This document shows, in pieces, positions 27,287-37,344 of a stretch of 64,000 nucleotides of DNA. A model generated the notes under the pieces. It made no database searches. It was not told where the DNA came from and saw only the letters and a list, made by a program, of their open reading frames with translations. Position numbers and translations under genes: made by a program. The stretch's first letter is position 1. Each line of letters begins with the position of its first letter. Source of the DNA: Pararoseomonas sp. SCSIO 73927 (GTDB lineage: Bacteria > Pseudomonadota > Alphaproteobacteria > Acetobacterales > Acetobacteraceae); the NCBI RefSeq assembly GCF_037040815.1, contig NZ_CP146232.1, forward strand, positions 4,992,001 to 5,056,000. The letters are read 5' to 3'.

Positions 27287-28709
27287 CGAGATAGCCCTCG
27301 AGCGCCTCGGACCCGCCCTCGCTGCCGTAGCCGCTGTCCTTCACGCCGCCGAAGGGCACCTCGGGGAGCGCGAGGCCGAGGTGGTTGATCGTCATCATGC
27401 CCGTTTCCACCCGCGCGCCGAGGGCCTGGGCCGTGGTGGCGGAGCCGGTGAAGGCGTAGGCCGCGAGGCCGAAGGGCAGGCGGTTGGACTCGCTCACCAC
27501 CTCGTCCAGGTCGGAGAAGCGATTCACGAGCGCCAGCGGACCGAAGGGCTCCTCGTTCATCGCCCGCGCGTCCAGCGGCACCTCGGAGATGACGGTCGGC
27601 TCGTAGAAGTAGCCCTTGTTGCCGATGCGCTTGCCGCCGGTCTGCAGCTTCGCCCCGCGGCCCACCGCGTCCTGCACCAGCGTCTCGATGGTGGGGATGC
27701 GGCGGTCATTCGCCAGCGGGCCCATCTGGACCCCCTCCTCGGTGCCGTTGCCGACCTTGATGGTCTTCACGTGGTTAGTGAAGGTCTCCAGGAACTGGTC
27801 GAAGCTCCGCTCCTGCACCAGGAAGCGCGTGGGGGAGACGCAGACCTGGCCGGCGTTGCGGAACTTCGCGGCGGCAAGGGTCTTGGCCGCCTTCTGCACG
27901 TCCGCGTCGTCGAACACGATGGCCGGGGCGTGGCCGCCCAGCTCCATCGTCGCGCGCTTCATGTGCTGGCCGGCGAGGCCGGCGAGCATCTTGCCCACGG
28001 GGGTGGAGCCGGTGAAGGTGATCTTGCGGATCACGGGGTGCGGGATGAGGTAGCTGCTGATTTCGGCCGGCACGCCGTAGACCAGCTGCACCACGCCCTT
28101 CGGCACGCCCGCGTCGATGAAGGCGCGGATCAGCTCGGCCGGAGATGCCGGCGTCTCCTCCGGCGCCTTCACGATGATGGAGCAGCCCGTGGCCAGCGCG
28201 GCGGAGAGCTTGCGGACCACCTGGTTGATCGGGAAGTTCCAGGGCGTGAAGGCGGCCACCGGCCCGACCGGCTCGCGGAGCGAGAGCTGGTACACGCCCT
28301 CCGCCCGCGCCGGGATCACGCGGCCATAGGCGCGGCGCCCTTCCTCGGCCATCCACTCGATGATGTCGGCGCCGGCCAGCGTCTCCATCCTTGCCTCGGC
28401 GAGCGGCTTGCCCTGCTCGGCCGTCATCATGGCGGCGATGGAATCGGCGCGGGAGCGAAGGATGTCGGCCGCCTTCCGCATCAGCTTGTAGCGCTCGAAG
28501 ACCGAGGTCTTGCGCCACACCTCGAAGCCGCGCTGCGCCGCCTCCAGCGCCTCGTCCAGATCCGCGCGCTCGGCATGGGCGACGGTGCCGATCACCTCCT
28601 CCGTGGCGGGGTTGATGATCTCGATCGTCTTGCCGGAGCGCGCGTCGCGCCACTCGCCGTCGATGTGAAGCTGGACCTTGGGGTAGGAGCTGGGCGGGTA
28701 ATCGGCCAT
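27255..28709 (-). CDS. NAD(P)-dependent succinate-semialdehyde dehydrogenase-like aldehyde dehydrogenase
   Basis: Protein of 484 residues. ALDH landmarks: [14 protein letters not shown], the FTGSTPVGK cofactor turn, the catalytic Glu in MELGGHAP and the catalytic Cys in [12 protein letters not shown]. Overall sequence is GabD-like. It should oxidise succinate semialdehyde to succinate. It is 14 bp downstream of a ThDP-dependent decarboxylase-like gene, with a GABA transaminase gene divergent from that, so all three could meet at succinate semialdehyde. Confidence 0.85.
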   Translation of the reverse strand: MADYPPSSYPKVQLHIDGEWRDARSGKTIEIINPATEEVIGTVAHAERADLDEALEAAQRGFEVWRKTSVFERYKLMRKAADILRSRADSIAAMMTAEQGKPLAEARMETLAGADIIEWMAEEGRRAYGRVIPARAEGVYQLSLREPVGPVAAFTPWNFPINQVVRKLSAALATGCSIIVKAPEETPASPAELIRAFIDAGVPKGVVQLVYGVPAEISSYLIPHPVIRKITFTGSTPVGKMLAGLAGQHMKRATMELGGHAPAIVFDDADVQKAAKTLAAAKFRNAGQVCVSPTRFLVQERSFDQFLETFTNHVKTIKVGNGTEEGVQMGPLANDRRIPTIETLVQDAVGRGAKLQTGGKRIGNKGYFYEPTVISEVPLDARAMNEEPFGPLALVNRFSDLDEVVSESNRLPFGLAAYAFTGSATTAQALGARVETGMMTINHLGLALPEVPFGGVKDSGYGSEGGSEALEGYLVTKFVTQAGL

Positions 28710-28723
28710 GGTCTGCGTCTCCG

Positions 28724-30268
28724 TCAGATGACGAGTTCGATGAGGAAGGGCCCGGGGCGGCTGACGCTCTGGGCGAGGAGGTCGGCCAGGGTCTCCAGCG
28801 TGGTGGCCCTCGCGGCCTCCACGCCCATGCCCTCGGCGATCTTCACCCAGTTGAGGTCCGGGTTGCCCAGATCAAGCATGTTCATCGCCGTCGGCCCGGG
28901 ATTGGCGCCCACGCCGGCGTACTCGCCGATGAGGATCTGGTACTTGCGGTTGGAGAGGATGATCGTGGTGACCGGGAGCTTCTCCCGCGCCTGGGTCCAG
29001 AGCGACTGGAGGCTGTACATCGCCGACCCGTCCGCCTGCAGGCTGATGGTCCGGCGCCCCCCGCCGGCCCCGATCGCGGCGCCGGTCGCCACCGGCATCC
29101 CGTCCCCGATGGCGCCGCCTGTCAGCTGAAGCCAGTCATGCGGCGGGGCGACATGGGTCAGCGGGAAGAAGCCGCGGCCGTAGGAGACGCTCTCGTCGGA
29201 GATGATGGCGCCCTCCGGCATCAGGGCGGCGACGACGTTCGCCACGCCCTCCGGGCTCGGCGCGCCGCGCGGGGCGTCCGGGCGTGGGCCGGGATCGGGG
29301 ATCGCGGCCTCGGGGGCGCCCAGCTCGTCCGCCAGCGCCGCCAGCGCGGCCCCGGCATCGCCCTCCAGCCGGGTCAGCACGTGGAACACCGCGTCCTCCC
29401 GGTTGTGAAAGGAGGGCTTGCCGGGATAGGCGAAGAAGGAAACCGGCGGCTTCGCGTTCACCAGCACGATGTGCTCGTAATCGGCGAGCGCCTTGCGGGC
29501 GACCTCCCCGACATAGGGCACGCGCTCCAGCTGCGGCCGGCCGCGGCCGCGGGCGATGCGGGCATTGGACCCCTCGGCCAGCAGCTTCGCGCCGGTGGCC
29601 TGCGCGATGCGCCAGGCCAGGGCCGTGTTCTCGGCGCGCAGGGCCGGGCCGCCGAGAAGGATGAGGACGCTGCCGCCCTTCTCCCGCAGGACCTTCGCCA
29701 CCTTCCCCACCGTCGCCGGATCGGGCGCCACGGCGGCCGGGACCGGAAGCGCTTCCGCCACCTCGCCGCCCTCGTCCCAGGAAGCGTCGGAGGGCAGGAT
29801 CAGTGTGGCGATCCCGCCAGGGGCGGCCCGCGCCTCCTGCACCGCCACGGCCGCGTCCCGCCCGACATCGGCGGACCTCGCCGTGGTGCGGACCCAGGCG
29901 GAGACCGGGCGGGCCCAGCCCTCCGTATCGGCCGTCAGCTGCGCGTCGTGCGGGCGGTGGTAGGTGGCCTGATCGCCCACGATGTTGACGATGCCGCTGC
30001 GCGCGCGCCGCGCGTTGTGCAGGTTGCCCAGCCCGTTCGCCAGGCCCGGGCCGCAGTGCAGCAGGGTGCAGGCCGGCTTCCCGGACAGGCGGAAGTAGCC
30101 GTCCGCCATGCCGGTCACCACGTTCTCCTGCAGGCCGAGGACGCAGCGCATGCCGGGGATGGTGTCCAGCGCCGCCACGAAGTGCATCTCGCTCGTGCCG
30201 GGATTGGCGAAGCAGGTGTCCACCCCGGACTTCAGCAGCGTGTGGACAAGGCTCTGGGCACCGTTCAC
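28724..30268 (-). CDS. ThDP-dependent decarboxylase-like enzyme (benzoylformate decarboxylase/ALS-like)
   Basis: Protein of 514 residues from a GTG start preceded by AAGGGGAG. The ThDP-activating Glu is E48 in [13 protein letters not shown]. The cofactor/Mg motif reads [13 protein letters not shown]...SNRKYQ (about residue 413), with Ala in place of the first Gly of GDG, as in several MdlC-like proteins often labelled acetolactate synthase. No regulatory subunit is nearby. It is co-directional with and 14 bp ahead of an SSADH gene. A 2-keto-acid decarboxylase that yields an aldehyde for that enzyme is the simplest reading; the keto acid is not determined. Confidence 0.75.
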   Translation of the reverse strand: MNGAQSLVHTLLKSGVDTCFANPGTSEMHFVAALDTIPGMRCVLGLQENVVTGMADGYFRLSGKPACTLLHCGPGLANGLGNLHNARRARSGIVNIVGDQATYHRPHDAQLTADTEGWARPVSAWVRTTARSADVGRDAAVAVQEARAAPGGIATLILPSDASWDEGGEVAEALPVPAAVAPDPATVGKVAKVLREKGGSVLILLGGPALRAENTALAWRIAQATGAKLLAEGSNARIARGRGRPQLERVPYVGEVARKALADYEHIVLVNAKPPVSFFAYPGKPSFHNREDAVFHVLTRLEGDAGAALAALADELGAPEAAIPDPGPRPDAPRGAPSPEGVANVVAALMPEGAIISDESVSYGRGFFPLTHVAPPHDWLQLTGGAIGDGMPVATGAAIGAGGGRRTISLQADGSAMYSLQSLWTQAREKLPVTTIILSNRKYQILIGEYAGVGANPGPTAMNMLDLGNPDLNWVKIAEGMGVEAARATTLETLADLLAQSVSRPGPFLIELVI

Positions 30269-30473
30269 CGGCTTCGACTCCCCTTCTGAACGGGGCGCAA
30301 GTTGCGCGCGGCGGGCGGCCGCCGCAAGCCGGGGCGGGGCCGCGGCTTTCGAAAAGGCGAGCGTTCTCACGGGGAATACAGCAGAATTCGGGCCGGGCGA
30401 GGCGCCTTCAGCCTTGCCCCGGCGGCGCCCGCGGCGCAATTTCCGGCCTCCGCGCGCGAGGGGCATTGGAACC

Positions 30474-31823
30474 ATGGGCACCACGATTTCCGGCGAGACG
30501 ACGGCCGACATCCCGGAGGGCCCGACCAACGCCGCCCTGCAGAAGCGGCGCGAGGCGGCGGTGCCGCGCGGCCTCGGCATCTCCCTCCCCGTCTTCGCCG
30601 CGAAGGCGAAGGGCTCCGAGATCACGGACGTAGAGGGCAAGCGCTACATCGACTTCGGCGGCGGCATCGCCGTGCTGAACACCGGCCACCTGCACCCGAA
30701 GGTGAAGGCCGCCGTGCAGGCGCAGCTGGAGAACTTCTCCCACACCTGCGTCCAGGTGACGCCCTATGAGAGCTACATCCGCCTCGCGGAGCGCCTGAAC
30801 GCCATCGCCCCCGTGCGCGGCCCGGCCAAGACCATCTTCCTGACCACGGGCGCGGAAGCGGTGGAGAACGCGGTGAAGATCGCCCGCGCCCACACGGGCC
30901 GCCCGGGCGTCATCGCCTTCTCCGGCGCCTTCCACGGCCGCACGCTGCTGGGCATGGCCCTCACGGGCAAGGTGGTGCCCTACAAGGTGGGCTTCGGCCC
31001 CATGCCGGCCGACATCTACCACCTGCCCTTCCCCGTGGTCTACCACGGCAAGGAGGTGGCGCAGACGCTCGACGCCATCGAGACCCTGTTCAAGTCCGAC
31101 ATCGACCCGAACCGGATTGCGGCCTTCATCATCGAGCCCGTGCAGGGCGAGGGCGGGTTCTACCAGGCGCAGCCGGAGCTGATGCAGGGCCTGCGCGAGA
31201 TCGCCGACAAGTACGGCATCCTGCTGATTGCGGACGAGGTGCAGACCGGCTTCGCGCGCACCGGCAAGATGTTCGCCATGGAGCACACTGGGGTAAAGGC
31301 GGACCTCGTGACGATGGCGAAGTCGCTGGCCGGCGGCTTCCCCCTCTCCGCCGTCTCCGGCACCGCCTCCATCATGGACGCGCCGAACGTGGGCGGCCTC
31401 GGCGGCACCTATGGCGGCTCCCCGCTCGGCTGCGCGGCGGCCAACGCTGTGCTGGACGTGATCGAGGAGGAAGGCCTCATCGAGCGCGCCAACGAGATCG
31501 GGAACCTAATCGTGGCCCGCATCAAGGAGCTGCAGAACAGCAACTCCCTCAAGGGCATCGTCGGTGACATCCGCCAGGTCGGCGGCATGGTGGCGATGGA
31601 GCTCGTGGCCGACGGCGACGCCGACAGGCCGGACCCCGATCTCACCCGCGCCCTGGTGGCGCGCGCCGCGGAGAAGGGCCTCGTCCTGCTCTCCTGCGGC
31701 GTGCGGGCGAACGTGATCCGCTTCCTCTGCCCCCTCACCACCTCCGACGCGCTGGTGAACGAGGGCATGGACAAGCTGGCCGAGGCGCTGCGCGAGTGCG
31801 TGGCGGAGCGCGCGCAGGCCTGA
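30474..31823 (+). CDS. gabT: 4-aminobutyrate-2-oxoglutarate transaminase
   Basis: Protein of 449 residues. It is a class III PLP aminotransferase with TTGAEAVENAVKIARAHTG, AFHGRTLLGMALTGK, ADEVQTGFARTG and the PLP Lys in TMAKSLAGGFPLSAV. Overall it fits GabT: GABA + 2-oxoglutarate to succinate semialdehyde + glutamate. It is divergent from the ThDP/SSADH pair across 205 bp. SSADH would consume its product. Confidence 0.88.
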   Translation: MGTTISGETTADIPEGPTNAALQKRREAAVPRGLGISLPVFAAKAKGSEITDVEGKRYIDFGGGIAVLNTGHLHPKVKAAVQAQLENFSHTCVQVTPYESYIRLAERLNAIAPVRGPAKTIFLTTGAEAVENAVKIARAHTGRPGVIAFSGAFHGRTLLGMALTGKVVPYKVGFGPMPADIYHLPFPVVYHGKEVAQTLDAIETLFKSDIDPNRIAAFIIEPVQGEGGFYQAQPELMQGLREIADKYGILLIADEVQTGFARTGKMFAMEHTGVKADLVTMAKSLAGGFPLSAVSGTASIMDAPNVGGLGGTYGGSPLGCAAANAVLDVIEEEGLIERANEIGNLIVARIKELQNSNSLKGIVGDIRQVGGMVAMELVADGDADRPDPDLTRALVARAAEKGLVLLSCGVRANVIRFLCPLTTSDALVNEGMDKLAEALRECVAERAQA

Positions 31824-31827
31824 CGCG

Positions 31828-32226
31828 ATGCTTGAGGATATCCGCAGGGCGCTTCTGTTCGGGGCGCCCTGCGGCGCGCTCTCCGTCATCGTCTTCCGCG
31901 ACTCGACTCTGTTCCTGCTGCACCACCTCTTCAAGGTGATGCCGCTGGCCGCCTACGTGCAGACGGTCGGCTGGCACGGGCTGCCCTGGGTGTGGTGGTT
32001 CGTGGCCTGGGGTGCTCTGGGCGGCGTCATCATCGGGCTGGCGCTGCGACTGCTGCCCTTCGCGGACCTGCTGACGGGCGCGGTGCTCGGCGTGGCGGCG
32101 GCCTACCTGCTGCCGCAGCGCCTGCCGGCCTCCTCCCCCGCCTGGGTGCTGCCGCTGATCGGCGCGGCCTGGGGCTGGGGCAGCGCCTTCCTCATGCGGC
32201 CCCTGGCGCTGCGTGGGCGGGACTGA
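31828..32226 (+). CDS. Small hypothetical integral membrane protein
   Basis: Protein of 132 residues with about four hydrophobic segments, including GAPCGALSVIVF, WWFVAWGALGGVIIGLALRL and WVLPLIGAAWGWGSAFLM. No family is recognised with confidence. It lies 4 bp after gabT and overlaps the mobA start by 14 bp, so it is probably transcribed with both. Possibly a membrane subunit of unknown role. Confidence 0.6.
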   Translation: MLEDIRRALLFGAPCGALSVIVFRDSTLFLLHHLFKVMPLAAYVQTVGWHGLPWVWWFVAWGALGGVIIGLALRLLPFADLLTGAVLGVAAAYLLPQRLPASSPAWVLPLIGAAWGWGSAFLMRPLALRGRD

Positions 32227-32815
32227 GCGCCGGATCCTCGGTGTCGCGCTGGCCGGCGGGCTGGCGCGGCGCATGGGGGGCGGGGACAAGGCGCTGCTGC
32301 CCCTGGGCGGGCGGCCAATGCTCTCCATCCTGCTGGAACGGCTCGCGCCCCAGGTGGCGGCGCTCGCGATCAGCGCGAACGGCGATCCCGCGCGCTTCGG
32401 GGATGCGGCGCCGGGCGTGCCGGTGCTGCCCGATCCCCTCCCCGGCTTCCCCGGCCCGCTGGCGGGCGTGCTGGCGGGGATGGAACATGCCGCCCGTCTC
32501 GGCCTGGAACTCGTGCTCACCGTGCCGGGCGACACGCCGCTGATCCCGGCGGACCTCGCCGCGCGGCTGCGGGACGCGGCATCGCCGATCGCCTGTGCCG
32601 CCTCGTCCGGCAGGGCGCACCCGCCCGTGGGCCTCTGGCCGGTGGCGCTGCGCGAGACCCTGCGGCAGGCCATTGCCGCCGGCGAGGGTAAGGTGAGCCG
32701 CTGGGCCGGCCGGCACGGCTGCGCCGCGGTGGAATGGCCTGGGGACCCCTTCCTGAACGCCAACGCGCCGCAGGACCTGGCCGCGCTGGAGGAGGCGCTG
32801 GCCCGGGGCGCCTGA
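32213..32815 (+). CDS. mobA: Molybdenum cofactor guanylyltransferase
   Basis: Protein of 200 residues, GTG start. Nucleotidyltransferase motifs are LAGGLARRMGGGDKALLPLGG near residue 13 and VPGDTPLIPADLA. These are typical of MobA, which attaches GMP to molybdopterin to form MGD. The partner mobB is about 1 kb downstream on the other strand. Confidence 0.88.
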   Translation: MGGTERRILGVALAGGLARRMGGGDKALLPLGGRPMLSILLERLAPQVAALAISANGDPARFGDAAPGVPVLPDPLPGFPGPLAGVLAGMEHAARLGLELVLTVPGDTPLIPADLAARLRDAASPIACAASSGRAHPPVGLWPVALRETLRQAIAAGEGKVSRWAGRHGCAAVEWPGDPFLNANAPQDLAALEEALARGA

Positions 32816-32834
32816 CGCCCCGGGCCGGTCCCGG

Positions 32835-33815
32835 TCAGGCCGGCGTCGGCGCGCTCTCCGGCAGCACCCCGTCCCGCTTCAGCTCCGCCCAGAAGTCGGG
32901 CGGGATCGGCCGGCGCATCAGCTCCAGGTTCTCCCGCACCCGCTCCGGCCTCTTCGTGCCGGGAATGACGGAGGCCACCACCGGGTGCGCCGCGCAGAAC
33001 TGCAGCGCGGCCGCGCGCAGGTCCACGCCGTGCCGCGCGGCGATCGCGGCCAGCCGGTCCCGCGCCTGCACCTTGTCGGAGGAGGCCTGCTGGTACTCGA
33101 AGGTGCTGCCGCCGGCGATGAGGCCGGAATTGTACGGCCCGCCGACGACCACGTGCACGCCCCGCTCCTCGCAGCGCGGGAACAGCGTCTCCAGCGCCGG
33201 CTGGTTCAGCAGGGAGTAGCGGCCGGCGAGGAGGAACACGTCCGGGTCCGCCCGCTCCAGCGCCATGACGCAGGGCTCCACCCGGTTCACGCCGAGGCCC
33301 CAGGCGCGGATCACCCCCTCCTCCCGCAACCGCGTCAGCGCCACCGCCGCGCCCTTCATCGCGGTGTCGAACACCTCCAGCCAGCGCTCACCGTGCGCGT
33401 CCTCCGCGCAGTCGTGGATGTAGGCCACGTCGATGCGCGCGAGCCCGAGCCGCTGCAGGCTGTCCTCGATGGAGCGGCGCACGCCGTCGGCCGAGTAGTC
33501 GTAGTCCGAGCGGAAGGGCAGGCCGGCGACGAAGGGGCCGTGCTTCCCGCCCTTGGTCGCGTCCGCGCGCAGCAGCCGGCCGACCTTGGTGGAGAGCACG
33601 TACTCGTCCCGCGGGAGGTTCCGCAGCACCTCGCCGAAGCGGTGCTCGGAGATGCCGGGCCCGTACTCGGGCGCGGTGTCGAAGTAGCGGATGCCGGCGT
33701 CCCAGGCGGCCTCCAGCGTCGCGCGGGAATCCGCGTCCGACACGATCTCAAACATGTTGCCAAGGGGCGCGCCGCCGAAGCCGATCGGGCCGGGCGGGGC
33801 GAAGTGCTGCGTCAT
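32835..33815 (-). CDS. Aldo/keto reductase, D-threo-aldose 1-dehydrogenase-like
   Basis: Protein of 326 residues. The AKR tetrad is visible: Asp and Tyr in GIRYFDTAPEYGPG, Lys in VLSTKVGRLL and His in VAYIHDCA. The sequence is closest in type to the D-threo-aldose/L-fucose dehydrogenase and pyridoxal 4-dehydrogenase group. ATG at 33815 gives the standard AKR start. It lies between mobA and mobB with no clear functional link to them. Confidence 0.82.
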   Translation of the reverse strand: MTQHFAPPGPIGFGGAPLGNMFEIVSDADSRATLEAAWDAGIRYFDTAPEYGPGISEHRFGEVLRNLPRDEYVLSTKVGRLLRADATKGGKHGPFVAGLPFRSDYDYSADGVRRSIEDSLQRLGLARIDVAYIHDCAEDAHGERWLEVFDTAMKGAAVALTRLREEGVIRAWGLGVNRVEPCVMALERADPDVFLLAGRYSLLNQPALETLFPRCEERGVHVVVGGPYNSGLIAGGSTFEYQQASSDKVQARDRLAAIAARHGVDLRAAALQFCAAHPVVASVIPGTKRPERVRENLELMRRPIPPDFWAELKRDGVLPESAPTPA

Positions 33816-33876
33816 CGGAAAGCGTCCAAGCCGTTCGCCCCATAGGTGCGCCGCGGCGGCCCGCATTCCAGGGGCC

Positions 33877-34398
33877 TCACGCGGCTGGGAGTGGCCCTGG
33901 TGAGGGCCAGGGCATCGCGTGCTCCAGAACCAGCGCGCCGACGCCGGCGATGTCGTCCAGCGCGGCGTGCGGCAGGCCGACGGACGGCGGGATATCGGCC
34001 GCCACCGCCCGGATCGCCGCGTCCTCCGGGTGCAGCCAGGGCTTTCCGTTGGCCGCGCGGTGAACCTCGATCTTCGGGATCGGGTCGCGCTTGAAGCCCT
34101 CCACGATCACCAGGTCCACGGGGTCCAGATAGGCCAGCAGCTCCGGCAGCCGCGGCTCCGGCGCACCGCGCAGCTCCGTCATCAGCGCCCAGCGGTTCGC
34201 GGAGGCGACGAGCACCTGGGCGGCCCCGGCCTGCCGGTGCGTGTGGCTGTCCTTGCCCGGCCGGTCCACGTCGAAGGCGTGGTGCGCGTGCTTGATCGTG
34301 GAGACCGCCAGCCCCCTTCCCTTCAGCCAGGGGATCAGGGCGGCGAGCAGGGTGGTCTTGCCGGCCCCGCTCCACCCGGCGAGTCCGATCACCCGCAT
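33877..34398 (-). CDS. mobB: Molybdopterin-guanine dinucleotide biosynthesis GTP-binding protein
   Basis: Protein of 173 residues. The P-loop GWSGAGKTTLLAAL is at residues 8-21, followed by the MobB segment STIKHAHHAFDVDRPGKDSH and VIVEGFKRDPIPKIEV. It is an accessory GTPase for MobA in MGD-cofactor formation. The gene stands alone between an aldo/keto reductase and a divergent oxidoreductase. Confidence 0.92.
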   Translation of the reverse strand: MRVIGLAGWSGAGKTTLLAALIPWLKGRGLAVSTIKHAHHAFDVDRPGKDSHTHRQAGAAQVLVASANRWALMTELRGAPEPRLPELLAYLDPVDLVIVEGFKRDPIPKIEVHRAANGKPWLHPEDAAIRAVAADIPPSVGLPHAALDDIAGVGALVLEHAMPWPSPGPLPAA

Positions 34399-34516
34399 GG
34401 CGGTTCAGGCGCGGTCATGGCAGGGGCTGTAGAGCGGGCGGACGGGGCGCGCCAGGGGGCCGGGTTGTCCGGACCGGGCCGCGGCCCAACTCTGGCGGCG
34501 AACAGAGGATCGACCG

Positions 34517-35518
34517 ATGCCCGACACCAACCTTCGCGTCCTTCTCCGCGCCCGCCCCGAGGGGAAGGTCGGCCCCGAGCACTTCGAGGTGCGGGAGGAG
34601 GCCCTCCCCTCCCCCCGCCCCGGGGAGGTGCTGCTGCGGAACCGCTACCTCTCCCTGGACCCTTACATGCGCGGCCGGATGAGCGCCGCGAAGTCCTACG
34701 CCGCCCCGGTGGGGATCGGCGAGGTCATGGTCGGCCAGACCGTGGCCGAGGTGGTGGAGGACCCGACCGGCACCTTCAGGCCCGGAGATGTCGTTCTGGG
34801 CGGCGCCGGCTGGCAGCGCTTCTGCTGCGTCCCCGCGGGGGGCCTGCGGAAGCTGGATCCGGATCTGGCGCCCCTGACCACGGCCCTCGGCGTGCTGGGG
34901 ATGCCCGGCACCACCGCCTGGGTGGGGGTGACGGAGATGTCCCGGCCGAAGCCCGGCGAGACCTACGTCGTCACGGCCGCCTCGGGCGCCGTGGGCGGGG
35001 TGGCCGGGCAGATCGCGCGGCGCATGGGCGCGCGCGTGGTCGGCATCGCCGGCGGGCCGGAGAAGTGCGCCTTCGTGACGGAGGAGCTGGGCTTCGACGC
35101 CTGCGTGGACCACAAGGCGCCGGACTTTCCCGACTTGCTGGCCAGGGCCTGCCCGGACGGCATCGACGGCTACTTTGAGAATGTCGGCGGCGCCGTGCAG
35201 AAGGCCGCCTGGCCGCTGATGAACGAGTTCGCCCGGCTGGCCTTCTGCGGCTCCATCGCCGAGTACCAGGAGGCGGAGCCGCCGCCCGGCCCGAACCTCG
35301 GGGCGATCACCCGCAAGAAGATGAGCCTGCGCGGCTTCATCGTCGGCGACCACCCCCGCGCCTTCGCGGAGTGGCGGCGGACCGGCGCGCGCTGGGTGAA
35401 GGACGGCTCCCTGAAGTACAGGGAGGACGTGGTGCGCGGGCTGGAGAAGGCGCCGGAGGCCTTCATGGGCCTGCTGGCCGGCCGGAATTTCGGCAAGCTC
35501 GTCATCGACCTGGGCTGA
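34517..35518 (+). CDS. NADP-dependent MDR-family oxidoreductase, CurA-like
   Basis: Protein of 333 residues. Zinc-free medium-chain reductase of the PGR/CurA/leukotriene-B4 dehydrogenase group: LSLDPYMRGRM near the N-terminus, MPGTTAWVG before the Rossmann fold, the NADP motif AASGAVGGVAGQIA, and the C-terminal GLLAGRNFGKLVIDLG. Such enzymes reduce alpha,beta-unsaturated ketones or aldehydes. Single-gene unit; substrate unknown. Confidence 0.87.
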   Translation: MPDTNLRVLLRARPEGKVGPEHFEVREEALPSPRPGEVLLRNRYLSLDPYMRGRMSAAKSYAAPVGIGEVMVGQTVAEVVEDPTGTFRPGDVVLGGAGWQRFCCVPAGGLRKLDPDLAPLTTALGVLGMPGTTAWVGVTEMSRPKPGETYVVTAASGAVGGVAGQIARRMGARVVGIAGGPEKCAFVTEELGFDACVDHKAPDFPDLLARACPDGIDGYFENVGGAVQKAAWPLMNEFARLAFCGSIAEYQEAEPPPGPNLGAITRKKMSLRGFIVGDHPRAFAEWRRTGARWVKDGSLKYREDVVRGLEKAPEAFMGLLAGRNFGKLVIDLG

Positions 35519-35680
35519 GGCGGCGGGAAGGTGTCGGCCCCGACCGGGCCGGACGCCTTCCGCGACGCGGAGCCGCCGGCGCAAGCAAGGGCCGGACCCG
35601 CGGATCGCCGGTGCGGGAGGCCCAGCGCCGGCCCCACCTCCGCGGGGGAACCGGCGGCGCGGCCGCGCCGGAAGGCCTGA

Positions 35681-37153
35681 TCAGGCGGCCACGTGCACCC
35701 CCGGCCGGCGCCCGTCGTTCCACGCCCCGCCGATCGCGCGCTCCACCTGCGCGGCCAGCTGCAGCAGCAGCCCGTCCCCCGCCTGCCGCGCCTGCGCCTG
35801 GATGCCCAGCGGCAGCCCGCTCTCCTGCCATCCCAGCGGAAGGGAGATGGCGGGAATGCCGCAGAGGTTCGACAGCGGCGTATAGGCGAAGTTGCGCCAG
35901 AGATTGGCGAACCAGTCGTGGACGTCGGGGTTGTCGCTGATCGTCAGGTACTCGGTCGTGCCGATCACCGGAGTCGGCAGCGCCGTCACCGGCGTGAGGA
36001 TGATGTCCCACCTCTCCAGGAACTCCCCGAAGCCGCGGGACGTGGCGTTGAACACCGCCTGCATCCGCGCCCGTTCCGTGTAGGAGGTGTGCAGCCCCGC
36101 CTCCCAGATCCGGATGTTCACCGGCTCCACGAGGTCCGCCGGCGGGCGCTCCAGCCCCAGCGCGCCGATCAGGTTGTTCACGGTCTGCGCGAAGTTGCTG
36201 ATGTAGCAGGTGGTCTGCGCCGCGAAGGCGGCCGGGAAATCCACCTCCGGCAGCGCCCAGTCCACCTGGTGGCCGAGGGATTCCAGCAGCCGCCCCGCCC
36301 GCTCCAGCTCCGCCACGAAGTGCGGCACGGCCCGGTACTCGCCCCACGCGTGGGACAGGGCGATTCGCAGGGGCGGCGGGTCGCGGCGGATCAGCTCCGC
36401 ATAGGGCTCGGGCGCGGTCCAGTAGGGCATGAACTCGCCCGGCGCGCCGCCGCGGCAGGCATCCACGAAGGCGGCGGTGTCCCGCACCGTGCGCGTGTGG
36501 CAGCCCTGGATGGAGACGAGGCCCGTGAGGTCCGAGGCATGGGGCGCGATGGAGAAGACCCCGCGCGAGGGCTTCAGCCCGATATTCCCCGTGGCACCGG
36601 CCGGGATGCGGATGGAGCCCCCGCCATCCGTCGCGTGGGAGATGGGCAGCGCCCCGGCCGAGACGATGGCGGCGGTGCCGGCCGAGGAGCCGTTGGTGGT
36701 GTAGCCCGTGTGCCAGGGGTTGCGCGTGACGTAGACGGCCGGGTTCTCGGCGGAGGAGCAGCAGCCGAACTCCGGGGTGGTGCTGCGCCCGATGATGTTG
36801 AGCCCGGCGGCGCGGATCCTCCCGGCCAGGAAGCTGTCTGCCGGCGCGCGGTTCCCGCGCATGAGGCGCGAGCCCATCTCCTGCAACCGCCCCTTCAGGG
36901 TGGGGCCCAGGTCCTTCATGAGATAGGGCACCCCGGCGAAGGGCCCGTCCGTATCCGTGCCGTTGCCGCGCGGGTCCGCCACCGCGTCCGCGAACACCTC
37001 CACCACGGCGGAGAGGGCGGGGTCCACCCGCGCGATCCCCGCGGCGGCCTGGGCGGCGAGCTCGGCGGGCGTCACCTCGCCGGCGCGGACACGCCCGGCC
37101 AGGGCCGTGGCGTCGTGGCGCGCCCACTCGTCCCAGCTCATCGCAAGCGTCAC
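35681..37153 (-). CDS. Amidase-signature family amidohydrolase
   Basis: Protein of 490 residues. The Ser-cisSer-Lys triad is visible as K80 (PYLMKDL), S156 (TTNGSSAGT) and S180 (DGGGSIRIPAG), with the expected 76- and 24-residue spacings. The GTG at 37153 has GGAGG upstream; an ATG at 37141 would remove four residues. It hydrolyses an amide, but the substrate cannot be told. It is not GatA: no gatB/gatC is nearby and the lid region differs. Confidence 0.85.
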   Translation of the reverse strand: MTLAMSWDEWARHDATALAGRVRAGEVTPAELAAQAAAGIARVDPALSAVVEVFADAVADPRGNGTDTDGPFAGVPYLMKDLGPTLKGRLQEMGSRLMRGNRAPADSFLAGRIRAAGLNIIGRSTTPEFGCCSSAENPAVYVTRNPWHTGYTTNGSSAGTAAIVSAGALPISHATDGGGSIRIPAGATGNIGLKPSRGVFSIAPHASDLTGLVSIQGCHTRTVRDTAAFVDACRGGAPGEFMPYWTAPEPYAELIRRDPPPLRIALSHAWGEYRAVPHFVAELERAGRLLESLGHQVDWALPEVDFPAAFAAQTTCYISNFAQTVNNLIGALGLERPPADLVEPVNIRIWEAGLHTSYTERARMQAVFNATSRGFGEFLERWDIILTPVTALPTPVIGTTEYLTISDNPDVHDWFANLWRNFAYTPLSNLCGIPAISLPLGWQESGLPLGIQAQARQAGDGLLLQLAAQVERAIGGAWNDGRRPGVHVAA

Positions 37154-37344
37154 GCCGCCCTCCGCCCCGTGGTGCGGATCGAGGCTAGATCAGGGGAGTC
37201 CCCGGTCAAGGCCGCCGCGCGGGGCTGCCGCGCGGCGCACCGGTGCCCCCACGCGTCCCCTTCCGCCACGGGGGCGGAATGGCCGGCGCTGTGGCCCGCG
37301 CGCCCCTGGGCAGGCGGGGGATCCTGCGGGATGGTTCGCCCGCC

